Assembly: GCF_010894455.1 (NCBI RefSeq)
Contig: NZ_JAAIXY010000006.1
Span: forward strand, 406,292-470,291
DNA from: Myxococcus eversor
GTDB taxonomy: Bacteria > Myxococcota > Myxococcia > Myxococcales > Myxococcaceae
Length of the DNA: 64,000 nucleotides
Direction: 5' to 3'
Below the pieces are notes generated by a model, which was given only the letters and a program-made list of their open reading frames with translations, was not told the origin of the DNA and did no database searches. This document shows positions 26,811 to 39,196 of this stretch, in pieces. A program made the position numbers and the translations under genes. The first letter of the stretch is position 1; every line of letters begins with the position of its first letter.

Positions 26811-27947
26811 TCACCCCGTCCGGCACCGACGCGAGGATTTGACCTTCGGCAGCTCGTCCTGGATGGCGCGCACGTTCAGCGGCACCTTGAGGCGATGTGC
26901 AAGCCACTGCCCCAGGTGCTGGATGTACTGGGCACTGGCGCTGCCGCGCTCCAGTCGCACGGGGCCCTTGGGCGTGTTCAGGAACAAGGAGGAATACACC
27001 CACTCCGGCGTGCCGAGTTCCCCGGTCTCGTCCTGCCGCACCTCGAGCGACTTCACGCCGTGGTTCACACGTATGGGCCGTCCGATGCGGTACCGGACCT
27101 TCTCAAGGACACCCGGACGGATCTCCCACTCCCGCCGCGACTGGAACGAGGGACAGGCCTTCAGCCCCACCCAGCCCACGAACCCCACCAGCGCCACCGC
27201 GAACAGCGGCCCCTCCACGGTGGCTCCGTCGATGCCCTGTCTCCACATCACGACGGCAGCAGACACCAGGAGCAGCAGCACCACGCCGCCCAACGCCCAG
27301 GCGCGTTCAATCCCACCATCCCACTCGCGGCGAAGCACCACGCCGCCCTCAGGAAGCGCAATCGCTTCGCGTCCCTCGGGCACACAGGCCGTGAGCACCT
27401 TGGGCGTGACACCCAGCTCGGAGAGTCCACACAGTCGCTTCCACAGCGCCTCGTGCTCCAACTCCCCCACGCTCGCGAGTTCCACAACCTTCCCGGTGTG
27501 CAGCAGCGCCGTGACGCTCCCCACAGGTTCAGGAAAGGCCGCCACGTCGGAGTACGGCAGGTGGTGCACCTCACTCCCCGGGCCCCTCCACTGTCGCCAC
27601 GTCACGCCTTTCGAGTCCATCGCGACCTGGTCCTCGCCGATGACCGGGCGCACCAGGAACCGCGCGAAGCGGAAGCCCACCCATAGCCACCCCGTCTGCG
27701 CGGCGGACACCAGTAATCTCCCGAGCACCAGCCCCATGGCCGGGACACCCGTCATCGAACTCCGGGCATTCATATGCACCGGGAGCAGGAGCGCCTGAAG
27801 CACCGCGACGAGCACGTCCAGGCCCAGCTTCGCGCCCGCGCCTCCGATAGCACACCAGATGAACAGAACAGCGCTGTTGAACCGCTTCCTCTGAGCGGTC
27901 GCGCGCGGCCGAAACCGCCAATCGGGCGTCCCCCTAGCGCCAGCCAT
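26811..27947 (-). CDS. Unknown membrane protein, paralogue B
   Basis: 378 aa from the ATG at 27947. It mirrors the protein at 6726-7850: two helical stretches near residues 25-110, a soluble loop (VAMDSKGVTWRQWRGPGSEV, then LPYSDVAAF), two helices near 218-262, an REWEIRPGVLEKVRYRIGR segment equivalent to GWEVHPGVLVRIHHGLWR of paralogue A, and the closing LGQWLAHRLKVPL. Both also share ALLxxGxxVxLA and ELWxRxxxLSxLG patterns. The fold may be a two-part PH-like membrane protein, but I cannot assign it. A conserved 29-bp element lies 81 bp before the start. Confidence 0.78.
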   Translation of the reverse strand: MAGARGTPDWRFRPRATAQRKRFNSAVLFIWCAIGGAGAKLGLDVLVAVLQALLLPVHMNARSSMTGVPAMGLVLGRLLVSAAQTGWLWVGFRFARFLVRPVIGEDQVAMDSKGVTWRQWRGPGSEVHHLPYSDVAAFPEPVGSVTALLHTGKVVELASVGELEHEALWKRLCGLSELGVTPKVLTACVPEGREAIALPEGGVVLRREWDGGIERAWALGGVVLLLLVSAAVVMWRQGIDGATVEGPLFAVALVGFVGWVGLKACPSFQSRREWEIRPGVLEKVRYRIGRPIRVNHGVKSLEVRQDETGELGTPEWVYSSLFLNTPKGPVRLERGSASAQYIQHLGQWLAHRLKVPLNVRAIQDELPKVKSSRRCRTG

Positions 27948-28027
27948 GACCTGCTCCTTCCCACTCGTGCTCGACGCCTCACCGACTCGCGAGGCCCGCC
28001 CCCCACTCAGGCACGCGGGCCTCGGGC

Positions 28028-28056
28028 GGAAAGCACGTCACCCCATTGTCACCCGG
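28028..28056 (-). promoter_or_regulatory. 29-bp upstream element shared by the two membrane-protein paralogues (copy 2)
   Basis: GGAAAGCA-GTCACCC--TTGTCAC-CGG on the plus strand, matching 7941-7969 at 25 of 29 positions. It sits between paralogue B and the divergent small gene at 28085, but the same relation to paralogue A argues that it belongs to the minus-strand genes. Confidence 0.5.
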
Positions 28057-28084
28057 CCGCCGCCCCGCTGCTATCCTCGGGCCC

Positions 28085-28285
28085 ATGAAGCGCCCCCCAG
28101 AGCAAGACGCGCCCGCGATGCCGTCGCTGCTCGTCTTCACCATCGCGGTGCTCCTCTTCGGCTCGCCTCTGCGGCGTCTGTGGTTGGCGGAGGACGCGCC
28201 CGGGTACATGCCCTTCGTCGTCTGGCTGGGCGTCATCGCCCTGGGGGCCTGGGCCGCGTACCGGAGCGGTGGCCATGACGCTTGA
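28085..28285 (+). CDS. Small two-helix membrane protein, partner of the symporter-kinase
   Basis: 66 aa. The ATG at 28085 is the first that leaves a plausible membrane protein: MPSLLVFTIAVLLFGSPL and MPFVVWLGVIALGAWAAYR are two hydrophobic helices. Small proteins of this size and layout precede sodium/solute symporter-type sensor kinases in many proteobacteria. The stop overlaps the kinase start by 11 nt, implying coupled translation and a shared complex. The biochemical role is not known. Confidence 0.75.
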   Translation: MKRPPEQDAPAMPSLLVFTIAVLLFGSPLRRLWLAEDAPGYMPFVVWLGVIALGAWAAYRSGGHDA

Positions 28286-31252
28286 GATTGGCTCACTCGT
28301 CGCCGCCTCCGTCGCCTATCTGATGGTGCTGTTCCTCGTCGCCTACGCGGCCGAGCGCGGCCTCATCTCCTCGCGCATCACCCAGCACCCGCTCGTCTAC
28401 GCGCTCGCGCTCGGCGTCTACGCGACGTCGTGGTCCTACTTCGGCAGCGTGGGCTACGCGGCCCGACACGGCTTCCGCTACCTGGGCATCTATCTGGGCG
28501 TCACGCTGGCCTGCCTGCTCGTGCCCGTGCTGTGGCGCCCGTTGCTGCGCCTCACTCGCGAGCTCCAGCTCACCTCGCTCGCGGACCTGCTCGCCTTCCG
28601 CTACCCCGGACAGAGCACCGGCACCGCGGTGACGCTCTTCATGCTCGCGGGCAGCCTCCCCTACCTCGCCCTCCAGGTGCGCGCCGTCGTCGAGTCCGCC
28701 AAGGTCCTGAGCCCTTCCGCCTCGCCCACGCTCGTCGGCATGGGCTTCTGCGCGGTGCTCATCGTCTTCTCCGTCCTCTTCGGCGCGCGCCACCTCACCG
28801 CTCGCGAGCGCCACGAAGGGCTGATGCTGGCCATCGCCTTCGAGTCCGCGGTGAAGGTGGTGGCCCTCGTGGCCGTGGGCGCATGGGCCGTGTCGTCCGT
28901 CTTCGGCGGCGTGGACGGACTGTGGAAGTGGCTGGAGGCAAATCCCGAAGCGGTGGAGCAACTGCGCCGTCCCGCGCGTGACGCATCCTGGGCTCCGCTG
29001 CTGGTGCTCTCCTGCGCCGCCGCCTTCCTCACCCCGCGCAGCTACCACGTCGCCTTCACCGAGGCCCCCGAGCGCGACGCGCTCTCCACCGCGACGTGGG
29101 CCTTCCCGCTCGTGTTGCTGGTGATGAACCTGGCCGTGCCCATCGTGCTGTGGAGTGGCGAGGCGCTGTCCCTGCCCTGGCCCGCGGACTTCCACCTGCT
29201 CGCGGTACCCGCCTCGCGCGGCGCCACGGGGCTCGCGCTGGTGGCCTTCCTGGGCGGCGTGTCCGCGTCCAGCGCCATGGTCATCGTCACCACGCTGGCC
29301 CTGGCCCCCATGTGCCTGACGCATCTGGTGCTGCCCCTCGGCTACGCGCGCGGACAGCCCCACCTCTACGGCTGGCTCCTCTGGGCGCGCCGACTGCTCA
29401 TCGCCCTCATCATCCTCGCGGGCTACGGCTTCTACCGGCTCCTCGACACTCGCGGCCTGGGGCTCGTGGACCTGGGGCTCGTGTCCTTCGTCGCGGTGGC
29501 GCAGTTCGCCCCGGGCGTGCTGGGCCTGTTGTTCTGGAAGCGCGCCACTCGCGCGGGACTGCTCTCGGGCATGGGCGCCGGGGCCGCCACGTGGATGCTC
29601 ACGCTCGTGGTGCCACTGTGGGCCTCTCCCGGCCTGGTCGCGTGGACCCACCGCGTCGCCATGCTGCTCGGCTTCCCAGGGGACGAGCCCTGGGGCTTCT
29701 CCACCTTCGCGTCGCTCACGCTCAACACGCTGGCCTTCGTCGCCGTGTCCCTGGCCACTCGACAGTCCGAGTCCGAAGCCGAGGCCGCGCGGGCCTGCAC
29801 ACGGGAGGCTCCGGGACTCGTCTCCGGTGGCGTGGAGGCGGGCTCGCCCCGGGAGTTCCGCGAGCGGCTCGCGCCCCTGCTCGGTGCCGAGGCCGCGTCG
29901 GCGGAGGTCGACCGCGCGCTGGCGGGCCTGGATATGTCCCCCGACGAGCGCCGCCCCGCCGAGCTGCGCCGCCTGCGCGACGGCGTGGAGCGCAACCTGT
30001 CCGGACTCCTGGGCCCAGTGCTCGCGCGCCTCACCGTGGAAGAAGCGCTGCGCCTGGGGCCCGGCACCCGCGCCGCGCTGGCCGAGCAGCTCCGCTTCGT
30101 GGAAGAGCGCCTGCGCGATGCCCGGGGCATGCAGGGCCCCGTGCACGCGGTGGAGGCGGTGCGGCGCTACCTGCGGCGCATCCTTGAGGACCTGCCGCTC
30201 GGCGTGTGCGCGGTGGGCCCGGATGGCGAGGTGGTCATCTGGAACGCCGCGCTGGAGCGACTGTCCGGCGTGGAGGAGCACGCCGCTCGCGGCCATCCCC
30301 TCGCAGCCCTTCCCGCCCCTTGGGGCCCGCTCCTCTCCAGCTTCGCGGCCGGCGCCGAGGCGGACACCGAGACGCGCGTCACGGTGGACGAAGCCGAGCG
30401 CACGCTGCGGCTCCACCGCTCACGATTGACGCCGGATGAAGAAGGCGGCGGCACCTCGGAGGGCATGGCGCTGCTCGTGGAGGACCTGACGGCGCGCAAG
30501 GCCGTGGATGCGCGACTCGCACATCAGGACCGACTGGCCTCACTCGGACGCGTGGCGGCGGGCGTGGCGCACGAGATTGGCAATCCCCTGACGGCCATCG
30601 CCAGCCTGACGCAGAACCTCAAGTACGAGCTGAACGATGCCGACGCGGTGAAGGAGCGCACCCAGCTCATCCTCCAGCAGTGCCGCCGCATCGACGCCAT
30701 CGTGCGCGCGCTGGTGGGCTTCAGCCACGCCGGCACGGTGGGCGGGGAGGCTCGCCCCTTCGCGCACGTGGAGGTAGGCCCCCTGCTGAGCGAGGCCGTG
30801 CAGCTCGCCCGCCTGGCGCGCACCGCGACGAAGTCCCGAGGCGTCCGCTTCGAGCACCGCAGCCCGGAGGGGCTCGTCGTCCAGGGCGACTCGCAGCGAC
30901 TGGAGCAGGTCCTCGTCAATCTCCTGACCAACGCCATGGATGCCTCACCGGAAGGCGCCAGCGTGGAGCTGGAGGCGGAGGCCACGCAGGGCCGCATCCA
31001 CCTGCGCGTGTTGGACCGGGGGCACGGCATTCCCTCCGAACTCTCACAGCGGGTCTTCGAGCCGTTCTTCACCACGAAGCAGCCGGGCGAGGGCACGGGC
31101 CTTGGGCTCGCGCTGGTGGCGGGCATCGTCCGGGAGCACGGCGGCACCATTCAGGTGGACAGTCGGACGGGGGGAGGGACTAGCGTGACGGTGAGCCTGC
31201 CCGATGCGCGCGGCGTGGAGTCGAGCACGCGTCCAGGTCCGGGAGCCACCGC

Positions 31253-31256
<4 letters not shown>
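28275..31256 (+). CDS. Sodium/solute symporter-histidine kinase fusion (CbrA-type)
   Basis: 993 aa from the ATG at 28275. Residues 1-490 are a sodium:solute symporter domain with about 13 helices (ATSWSYFGSVGYAARHGF near the start). Then a cytoplasmic linker, a PAS-like domain (about 635-720, LEDLPLGVCAVGPDGEVVIW), the phosphoacceptor helix AHEIGNPLTAIASL (His766), and an ATPase domain with N box NLLTNAMDASPEG, G1 DRGHGIPS, F box FEPFFTTK and G2 GTGLGLALV. Such fusions sense or move a solute and phosphorylate an NtrC-type partner, here the overlapping gene at 31253. The downstream acetate operon suggests acetate or another short organic acid as the signal; that is inference. Confidence 0.92.
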
Positions 31257-32620
<1,364 letters not shown>

Positions 32621-32675
32621 CGCACCGCCTTCAGGGCGGGAGCGATGTCGTCAGCCAACGACTCGGCTCGTGCGC

Positions 32676-32716
32676 GATTCGTTACGACGCATTGCATGAT
32701 TCGTTACCGAGGTAAC
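32676..32716 (+). promoter_or_regulatory. Repeated GTTAC sites upstream of the porin-acs operon
   Basis: GATTCGTTAC occurs at 32676-32685 and again at 32698-32707, 22 bp (two helical turns) apart. The second overlaps the inverted repeat GTTACC-GA-GGTAAC (32703-32716), and CGTAAC follows near 32734. The block lies 105-145 bp before the porin ATG, a normal place for activator sites of an NtrC-type regulator. Confidence 0.5.
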
Positions 32717-32820
32717 GCCCACGTCACCTTCCGTAACATCCTGACGCGGCGAGCCAACCTCCAAGGTCTTGAATCTCCGCGCGGTGGACGTTGGCCGGAG
32801 TGTTGCTCTGGGCGACGGGC

Positions 32821-33930
32821 ATGCCCCTCACCCCCACGCGCCCGTTGCCGCTGCTGCTGACGCTCGCGGTGGCCCTGCTCCCCTTGGGCTCCGCGGTCGC
32901 CGGGAAGATCACCATCAACGACGAGGCCCACCTCAACATCAATCTGTTGTTGCAGCCTCAGGCCCAGTTCATCAAGGACGGAGCACCCGTCGGGCACGTG
33001 GGCACCGACTTCTTCCTGCGGCGCGTGCGGCTGCTCGTCTTCGGCAACGTGACGAAGCGGCTGTCCTTCTTCATGGAGACGGACCAGCCCAACTTCGGCA
33101 AGGACGGCAACTACAACGTCGACTTCTTCGTCCAGGACGCGTTCGCCTCCTACGAGTTCGCCGACAAAATCTGGGTGGACGCGGGCTTCCTCATCGCCCC
33201 CTTGTCACGCCACAACCTGCAGGGCGCCATCGCGCTCAACACCGTCGACTTCCACTCCAACCTCATCCGCTTCACGCCGGGCGTCGGGAAAGTCTGGCGC
33301 GACATGGGCGTGCAGCTTCGCGGCTTTGTCGGGCCGCTCGGCTTCCGCGCCGCCATCCTCAATGGCGCGGAGGGCACCGTCCGCGAGGATGCGCCCGCCA
33401 TCAACCCGGATGACATTCCCCGAGGCGTGGCGATGGTGCGGTGGAACTTCCTCACCCGCGAAGAGGACCTCTTCTTCCAGGGCATCTACTTCACCGAGAA
33501 GCCCCACCTCTCCGTGGGCGCGGGCGCGGACTACCAGCCCTCCGCCGTCGCGACAGCCAGCGGCGTGCACGACTCGGTGGCGTTCTCCGCGGACGTGTTC
33601 CTGGACTGGCCCATGGGCAACAACCAGGAGCTCGTCTTCCAGACGGGCGTGTACACCTACCGCCAGGGGATGGACAGCGCGCAGAGCGGCACGGGCTTCC
33701 TGTCTGAGCTGGGCTACCGCATCGGCCACGTGGAGCCGCTCGTGTCCGTGGAGTACTTCAACTCGCGCGTCATCGCGCAGGACGCGTTCGTGGTGAGGCC
33801 CGGCTTCAACCTCTGGTTCCAGAAGCACACCTTCAACCTGAAGACGGAGGTCGCCATCTCCCGCCTGGGCGACATCTCCGAGACGGACACCGGCATCGCC
33901 GGCACCGCGCAGCTCCAGTTCTTCTACTGA
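32821..33930 (+). CDS. Outer-membrane porin (OprP/O-like)
   Basis: 369 aa. The ATG at 32821 begins a signal peptide (TRPLPLLLTLAVALLPLG, cleavage after AVA). The mature chain alternates polar and aromatic residues as in a 16-strand barrel, with RVRLLVFGNVTKRLSFFMET and the phosphate-porin-type VQDAFASYEFADKIWVDAGF, and ends in LQFFY, the C-terminal aromatic signal for the barrel assembly machine. It is 30 nt before acs, so it likely lets acetate or related organic acids across the outer membrane rather than phosphate. Confidence 0.82.
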   Translation: MPLTPTRPLPLLLTLAVALLPLGSAVAGKITINDEAHLNINLLLQPQAQFIKDGAPVGHVGTDFFLRRVRLLVFGNVTKRLSFFMETDQPNFGKDGNYNVDFFVQDAFASYEFADKIWVDAGFLIAPLSRHNLQGAIALNTVDFHSNLIRFTPGVGKVWRDMGVQLRGFVGPLGFRAAILNGAEGTVREDAPAINPDDIPRGVAMVRWNFLTREEDLFFQGIYFTEKPHLSVGAGADYQPSAVATASGVHDSVAFSADVFLDWPMGNNQELVFQTGVYTYRQGMDSAQSGTGFLSELGYRIGHVEPLVSVEYFNSRVIAQDAFVVRPGFNLWFQKHTFNLKTEVAISRLGDISETDTGIAGTAQLQFFY

Positions 33931-33960
33931 CACCTCCCCGCTCTCCCGAGGTCACCCCCG

Positions 33961-35925
33961 ATGACTGCCGCGAAGGATTCGTTCGTCCCGCCGAAAGAGC
34001 ACTTCTCCAGGGACTCCCACGTGAAAAATCTGGCGGAGTACCGCGACCTCTATCAAAAGAGTTTGCGAGAACCCGACGCCTTCTGGGGCGAGCAGGCCCA
34101 GCGGCTCACCTGGTTCCATCCGCCGGAGGCCATCCGCGAGGTGGACGCGGAGCAGGTGGACTTCTCCTGGTTCAGCGGCGGCAAGCTCAACGCCGCGTAC
34201 AACTGCGTGGACCGCCACGCGCGCGAGCGCCCCGGCAAGGCCGCCATCATCTGGGCCAAGAACGAGCCGGGCGAATACCAGACCATCACCTTCCGGGAGC
34301 TGCGGCACCACGTCGGCCGCGTGGCCAACGTGCTCAAGGCCCACGGCGTCCGCAAGGGCGACCGCGTCTGCATCTACCTGCCGATGATTCCGGAGCTGGC
34401 GTACACCATGCTCGCGTGCGCGCGGCTTGGCGCGGTGCACTCGGTGGTGTTCGCGGGCTTCTCCTCGGAGTCGCTGCGCGAGCGCATCCTCGACTGCGGC
34501 GCCAGGGTGCTCGTCACCGCGAACGAGGGCCCGCGCGGCCCCAAGAGCGTCCCCACCAAGGCCATCGCCGACGAGGCGGTGGAGGGCCTCACCCAGGTGA
34601 CGTCCGTACTGGTGGTGCGGCGCACGTCGCGCGAAGTCCCCATGGTGGAAGGGCGCGACGCGTGGCTGGACGTGGAGATGGCGCGCCACCGGGGCGTGTG
34701 TCCCGCCGAGTGGATGGACGCGGAGGACCCGCTCTTCATCCTCTACACCTCCGGCTCCACCGGAAAGCCCAAGGGCGTGCTGCACACCACGGGCGGCTAC
34801 CTCGTGTATGCGGCGACCACGCACCACTACGTCTTCGACGCGCGGCCCGACGACGTGCACTTCTGTACGGCGGACCTGGGCTGGGTGACGGGCCACAGCT
34901 ACCTGCTGTACGGCCCGCTCCTCAACGGCACCACCACCGTGCTGTTCGAGTCCACGCCGTCGTACCCCGACGCGGGCCGGCTCTGGCAGGTGGTGGACGA
35001 CGTGAAGGCCACCGTCATCTACACGGCGCCCACCGCGCTGCGCGCGCTCATCAAGGAGGGCGACGCGTGGGTGAAGAAGTCCTCGCGCAAGTCGCTGCGC
35101 CTCCTGGGCAGCGTGGGCGAGCCCATCAACCCGGAGGTCTGGCGCTGGTACCACGACGTGGTGGGCGAGGGCCGCAACCCCATCATCGACACGTGGTGGC
35201 AGACGGAGACGGGCGGCATCCTCATCTCCCCGCTGCCGGGCGCGACGCCGTGCAAGCCGGGTTCCGCCACCCTGCCCTTCTTCGGCGTGGAGCCGGTGCT
35301 GCTCGACGACGAGGGCCGCGTCATCGAGGGCAACGGCGTCAGTGGCAACCTGTGCCTGGCGCGCTCGTGGCCCGGACAGGCGCGCACGCTGTACGGCCAT
35401 CACCAGCGCTTCGTGGAGACGTACTACTCGCGCTTCCCCAACCTGTACTTCACCGGCGACGGCTGCCGGCGCGACGAGGACGGCTACTACTGGATTACCG
35501 GCCGCGTGGATGACGTCCTCAACGTCTCCGGCCATCGCCTGGGCACCGCGGAGGTGGAGAGCGCGCTCGTCGCGCACGAGGCCGTGGCCGAGGCCGCCGT
35601 GGTGGGCTTCCCCCACGACATCAAGGGCACGGGCGTGTGCGCCTTCGTCACGGTGAAGCCCGACTGGCAGGAGACGTCCACCGAGCAGATGGTGGGCGCG
35701 CTCAAGGAGCAGGTGCGCCACGTCATCGGCCCCATCGCCACGCCGGACCGCGTCGTCGTCGTCAACGGCCTGCCCAAGACGCGCTCCGGCAAGATTCTGC
35801 GCCGCATGTTGCGCAAGATTGCCTCCGGCGAGACGGAGAACCTGGGAGACGCCACCACCCTCGCAGACCCCGCCGTGCTGGATGAGCTGCTCATCAAGGG
35901 CGCGCCCGTGCGGGCCAAGTCCTGA
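33961..35925 (+). CDS. acs: Acetyl-CoA synthetase
   Basis: 654 aa, the normal length. It makes acetyl-CoA from acetate, ATP and CoA through acetyl-AMP in the cytoplasm. The adenylate loop is [11 protein letters not shown], the acetyl-pocket WWQTETGG, the hinge YWITGRVDD and the C-terminal catalytic Lys is in [11 protein letters not shown] (Lys611), the usual site of regulatory acetylation. GAGG precedes the ATG at a suitable distance. Its neighbours (porin, DUF485 protein, ActP) make a dedicated acetate scavenging operon. Confidence 0.96.
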   Translation: MTAAKDSFVPPKEHFSRDSHVKNLAEYRDLYQKSLREPDAFWGEQAQRLTWFHPPEAIREVDAEQVDFSWFSGGKLNAAYNCVDRHARERPGKAAIIWAKNEPGEYQTITFRELRHHVGRVANVLKAHGVRKGDRVCIYLPMIPELAYTMLACARLGAVHSVVFAGFSSESLRERILDCGARVLVTANEGPRGPKSVPTKAIADEAVEGLTQVTSVLVVRRTSREVPMVEGRDAWLDVEMARHRGVCPAEWMDAEDPLFILYTSGSTGKPKGVLHTTGGYLVYAATTHHYVFDARPDDVHFCTADLGWVTGHSYLLYGPLLNGTTTVLFESTPSYPDAGRLWQVVDDVKATVIYTAPTALRALIKEGDAWVKKSSRKSLRLLGSVGEPINPEVWRWYHDVVGEGRNPIIDTWWQTETGGILISPLPGATPCKPGSATLPFFGVEPVLLDDEGRVIEGNGVSGNLCLARSWPGQARTLYGHHQRFVETYYSRFPNLYFTGDGCRRDEDGYYWITGRVDDVLNVSGHRLGTAEVESALVAHEAVAEAAVVGFPHDIKGTGVCAFVTVKPDWQETSTEQMVGALKEQVRHVIGPIATPDRVVVVNGLPKTRSGKILRRMLRKIASGETENLGDATTLADPAVLDELLIKGAPVRAKS

Positions 35926-35963
35926 TTCCCCCTGGCCTTCCGACGTCACACTGGAGACAAGCG

Positions 35964-36242
35964 ATGCCTACGAAATCCCAAGAAGACGCCCTGGAAGCAC
36001 TCGCCGCGTCGCGCTGGAGGGTGGCCGCAGTCCTGACGGGGGCCACGCTGGTGGCGTACTTCGGCTTCATCCTGCTGGTGGCCTTCAACAAGCCGCTGAT
36101 GGGCAAGCAGCTCACTCCCGGCCTGTCGGTGGGAATCCTCCTGGGTGCCATCGTCATCGTCACCGCCTGGGCGCTGACGGGCATCTACATGATCTGGGCG
36201 AACGGCAAGTACGACCGCGCCCTGAGCCAACTGCGTCGCTGA
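35964..36242 (+). CDS. yjcH: DUF485 small membrane protein (YjcH-like)
   Basis: 92 aa with two membrane helices (about residues 22-42 and 53-77). [20 protein letters not shown] and [15 protein letters not shown] are the family's start and end. DUF485 genes stand between acs and actP in many bacteria and the protein is thought to assist the permease. Here it has the same place, 38 nt after acs and 13 nt before actP. Confidence 0.92.
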   Translation: MPTKSQEDALEALAASRWRVAAVLTGATLVAYFGFILLVAFNKPLMGKQLTPGLSVGILLGAIVIVTAWALTGIYMIWANGKYDRALSQLRR

Positions 36243-36255
36243 GAGCGAGCCTCGA

Positions 36256-37896
36256 ATGAATCCCACGACAACCCCTGGAACGGGCACGCAGTTGGGCCAG
36301 CCCAACAGCACGGCCATCCTCTTCTTCCTCCTCTTCGTCGGCGTCACCCTGGGAATCACGTACTGGGCGGCGCGCAAGACGAAGACCACTTCGGAGTTCT
36401 TCGCGGCCGGCGGCGGGGTGAGCGCCCTGCAGAACGGCTTCGCCCTCGCGGGCGACTACATGAGCGCCGCCAGCTTCCTGGGCATCGCCGGCCTCGTCGC
36501 CATGTCCGGCTTCGACGGGCTCATCTACTCGGTGGGCTGGCTGGTGGGCTGGCCGGTGGTGACGTTCCTCATCGCCGAGCCGCTGCGCAACCTGGGCAAG
36601 TACACCTTCGCGGACGTGGTGGCGTACCGCCTCAAGCAGACGCCGGTGCGACTGGCCGCCGCGCTGGGCACGCTCACCGTGGTGAGCTTCTACCTGATTG
36701 CGCAGATGGTGGGCGCCGGCAACCTCATCCACCTGCTCTTCGGCCTGTCCTATGAGGCCGCCGTCGTCATCGTCGGCGCGGTGATGATTCTCTACGTGCT
36801 GTTCGGCGGGATGATTGCCACCACGTGGGTGCAAATCGTGAAGGCCGTGCTGCTGCTCGCGGGCGCGTCCGCGCTGGCCGGGGCGGTGCTGTACAAGTTC
36901 GGCTTCAACCCGCTGGCGCTCTTCAACGAGGCGGCCACGCAGTATGGCGCGCAGACGCTGGCGCCGGGCGCGCTGGTGAGCAACCCGGTGGAGACGATTT
37001 CGCTCGGGCTGGCGCTGATGTTCGGCACGGCGGGCCTGCCGCACATCCTGATGCGCTTCTACACGGTGCCCAACGCGAAGGCCGCGCGCAGCAGCGTGTT
37101 CTACGCCACGGGCCTCATCGGCTACTTCTACCTGGTGACGTTCATCCTCGGCTTCGGCGCGTCGGTGCTGGTGGGCCGGCAGGCGATTACGAGTGTGGAC
37201 AAGGGCGGCAACATGGCGGCGCCCATGCTGGCGGAAGTCGTGGGCGGCACGGGCTTCCTGGGCTTCATCTCCGCGGTGGCCTTCGCCACCATCCTCGCGG
37301 TGGTGGCCGGCCTGACGCTGTCCGGCGCGGCGGCGCTGTCCCACGACTTGTGGTCCAGCGTGGTGCGCAAGGGCGAGGCGCCCGAGCACGAGCAGCTCAA
37401 GGTGGCGCGGCTCGCCAGCCTCTTCCTCGGCGTGCTGGCCGTGGTGCTGGGCGTGGCCTTCAAGGGACAGAACGTGGCCTTCATGGTGGGCCTGGCGTTC
37501 GCCATCGCCGCGAGCGCCAACTTCCCCGCGCTGCTCTTGTCCATGGCATGGAAGAAGTTCACCACCTATGGAGCGGTGGCCAGCATGCTGACGGGCTCGT
37601 TCAGCGCGGTGCTGCTCATCTTCCTGTCGCCCACCGTACAAGTGGACCTTCTGAAGAACGCGAGCGCGATGTTCCCGCTGAAGAATCCAGGCATCATCAC
37701 CATGCCGTTGGCTTTCGTCGTGGGAGTGCTCGTGTCGCTGTTGTTCCCGGAGCGCGAGTCCAGCGAACGCTTCGCGGAGGTGAAGCACCGCATGCACATG
37801 GGCGCGGTCCAGGCCCCTGTACCCGCAGCCGCCGCGGCGAAGTCGTCCGCGTCGGAATCCAGCGCGACACCGACTCCCACGCCCAGCAAGGCGTAA
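36256..37896 (+). CDS. actP: Acetate permease, sodium:solute symporter family
   Basis: 546 aa with 13 predicted helices. Markers are [20 protein letters not shown] and [13 protein letters not shown] near the N-terminus, then [33 protein letters not shown] and [20 protein letters not shown], all typical of ActP. It imports acetate, glycolate and similar acids with sodium or proton. The C-terminal 40 residues are an Ala/Ser/Pro-rich cytoplasmic tail. Last gene of the operon; a stem-loop follows. Confidence 0.95.
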   Translation: MNPTTTPGTGTQLGQPNSTAILFFLLFVGVTLGITYWAARKTKTTSEFFAAGGGVSALQNGFALAGDYMSAASFLGIAGLVAMSGFDGLIYSVGWLVGWPVVTFLIAEPLRNLGKYTFADVVAYRLKQTPVRLAAALGTLTVVSFYLIAQMVGAGNLIHLLFGLSYEAAVVIVGAVMILYVLFGGMIATTWVQIVKAVLLLAGASALAGAVLYKFGFNPLALFNEAATQYGAQTLAPGALVSNPVETISLGLALMFGTAGLPHILMRFYTVPNAKAARSSVFYATGLIGYFYLVTFILGFGASVLVGRQAITSVDKGGNMAAPMLAEVVGGTGFLGFISAVAFATILAVVAGLTLSGAAALSHDLWSSVVRKGEAPEHEQLKVARLASLFLGVLAVVLGVAFKGQNVAFMVGLAFAIAASANFPALLLSMAWKKFTTYGAVASMLTGSFSAVLLIFLSPTVQVDLLKNASAMFPLKNPGIITMPLAFVVGVLVSLLFPERESSERFAEVKHRMHMGAVQAPVPAAAAAKSSASESSATPTPTPSKA

Positions 37897-37909
37897 CGCC
37901 ACCGAGTAG

Positions 37910-37941
37910 CCCTCCTCCGTCATTGCTCCTGGGGAGGAGGG
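37910..37941 (+). terminator. Stem-loop after actP
   Basis: CCCTCCTCC (37910-37918) pairs with GGAGGAGGG (37933-37941) over a 14-nt loop, 14 nt after the actP stop. G-rich rather than T-rich sequence follows. Confidence 0.5.
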
Positions 37942-38169
37942 CGGGGGTGGGGCCTGGGTCTCCAAGGAGCCCGGGTCCCGCCCCTCTTCAGGAGTCCCCC
38001 GCCAGTCGCTCCCGCGACCGCATGCGCGCGGTGGAGCCGGCGCTCGTGGGGCCGCCCGCTCAGGCACCGGGTACTGAATCGTTTTTTTCCGCCTCCATGA
38101 TTCTCACGGGCAGCCGATGACGTGACACCCTCCCCTCTCGGGCTCTTTCTCCTCGATGGGTGTGTCACC

Positions 38170-38595
38170 ATGAATCCGGTCCTTCTTCCCCTGCTCGGGG
38201 GCGTCCTCGTCGGCCTGGCCTCCGCCCTGCTGCTGCTCTTCCACGGCCGCATCGCGGGCATCAGCGGAATCACCGGCGGGCTCTTGTCCCCTGCACCCGC
38301 CGACTTCGGCTGGCGCGCGGCCTTCCTCGGAGGGCTCGCCCTGGGAGGCGTGCTGCTCTCGGTCTTCCGTCCGGAGTCGCTCGGGCCTCCGGTGCTCACC
38401 AACGTGGGCGCCACGCTCGTCGCCGGGCTGCTCGTCGGCTTCGGCACCCGGCTGGGCGGCGGCTGCACCAGCGGCCACGGCGTCTGTGGCCTCGCCCGCG
38501 GCTCCAAGCGCTCGCTGGTGGCCACGCTGACGTTCATGGCGACGGCCGCGCTCACCGTCTTCCTCTCCCGCCATGTGCTGGGAGGTGCTTCATGA
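38170..38595 (+). CDS. YeeE/YedE-type transporter, first half (PmpA-like)
   Basis: 141 aa from the ATG at 38170; a longer frame has no better start. Four helices. [16 protein letters not shown] and the Cys-bearing [20 protein letters not shown] are the YeeE/YedE fingerprint; YeeE carries thiosulfate using such Cys-containing loops. This protein has half the usual number of helices and the overlapping next gene supplies the rest, as in PmpAB-type split transporters that sit near sulfur or redox genes. Confidence 0.85.
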   Translation: MNPVLLPLLGGVLVGLASALLLLFHGRIAGISGITGGLLSPAPADFGWRAAFLGGLALGGVLLSVFRPESLGPPVLTNVGATLVAGLLVGFGTRLGGGCTSGHGVCGLARGSKRSLVATLTFMATAALTVFLSRHVLGGAS

Positions 38596-39011
38596 AGTCG
38601 CTCCTGGTGGCGGGCGTGGCGGGCCTGCTCTTCGCGTTGGGGCTGGGGCTGGGAGGGATGACGGACCCGGCGAAGGTGGTGGGTTTCCTCGATGTGGCGG
38701 GACGTTGGGACCCGAGCCTCGCCTTCGTCATGGCGGGCGCGCTGGGCACCTACGCGCTCTTGCGCCCCTTCATCCTGCGACGGACGAAGCCCGTGCTCGC
38801 GGAGCGCTTCCCTCCGCCGCCCCAGGCCTCCGTGGACGGACGGTTGATTGGGGGCGCGGCCCTCTTCGGCATCGGGTGGGGCATGTCAGGCTATTGCCCC
38901 GGCCCGGCCCTGGTGTCGCTCCCCGTGGGAGGCACCCCGGTGCTGCTCTTCGTGGGGGCCATGCTGGTGGGGATGGCCTTGTTTCGCGGAATCATGAGGC
39001 AACCTGGGTAG
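38592..39011 (+). CDS. YeeE/YedE-type transporter, second half (DUF6691, PmpB-like)
   Basis: 139 aa; ATG overlaps the previous stop (ATGA), so the two are coupled. Four helices with [20 protein letters not shown] and [19 protein letters not shown]; the GYCPGPAL loop is the Cys motif of the second YeeE half. The pair probably forms one transporter for thiosulfate or another sulfur compound across the inner membrane. No regulator (BigR) or persulfide dioxygenase gene is adjacent. Confidence 0.85.
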   Translation: MKSLLVAGVAGLLFALGLGLGGMTDPAKVVGFLDVAGRWDPSLAFVMAGALGTYALLRPFILRRTKPVLAERFPPPPQASVDGRLIGGAALFGIGWGMSGYCPGPALVSLPVGGTPVLLFVGAMLVGMALFRGIMRQPG

Positions 39012-39196
39012 GCCTGTAGCACGTGGACAACCCACTCGGACGTCGGTGCGGGCTTGCGCAACGCATTGCGGGGCCCCAAATCTCAGACTTCCGGGCATGT
39101 GAAATGATTGGGATGACACATCCGAGCGTTTGAGTGCATTTGCAAAGCTTTGGATGGATCACCCCTGGGCGAAGTGCTGGCTAGGATGAGTCCCCG

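Noticed and set aside
32621..32820. Sigma-54 -24/-12 promoter before the porin gene
   Set aside because: Expected from the regulator, but no TGGCAC-N5-TTGC match good enough was found; only GG/GC pairs with wrong context.
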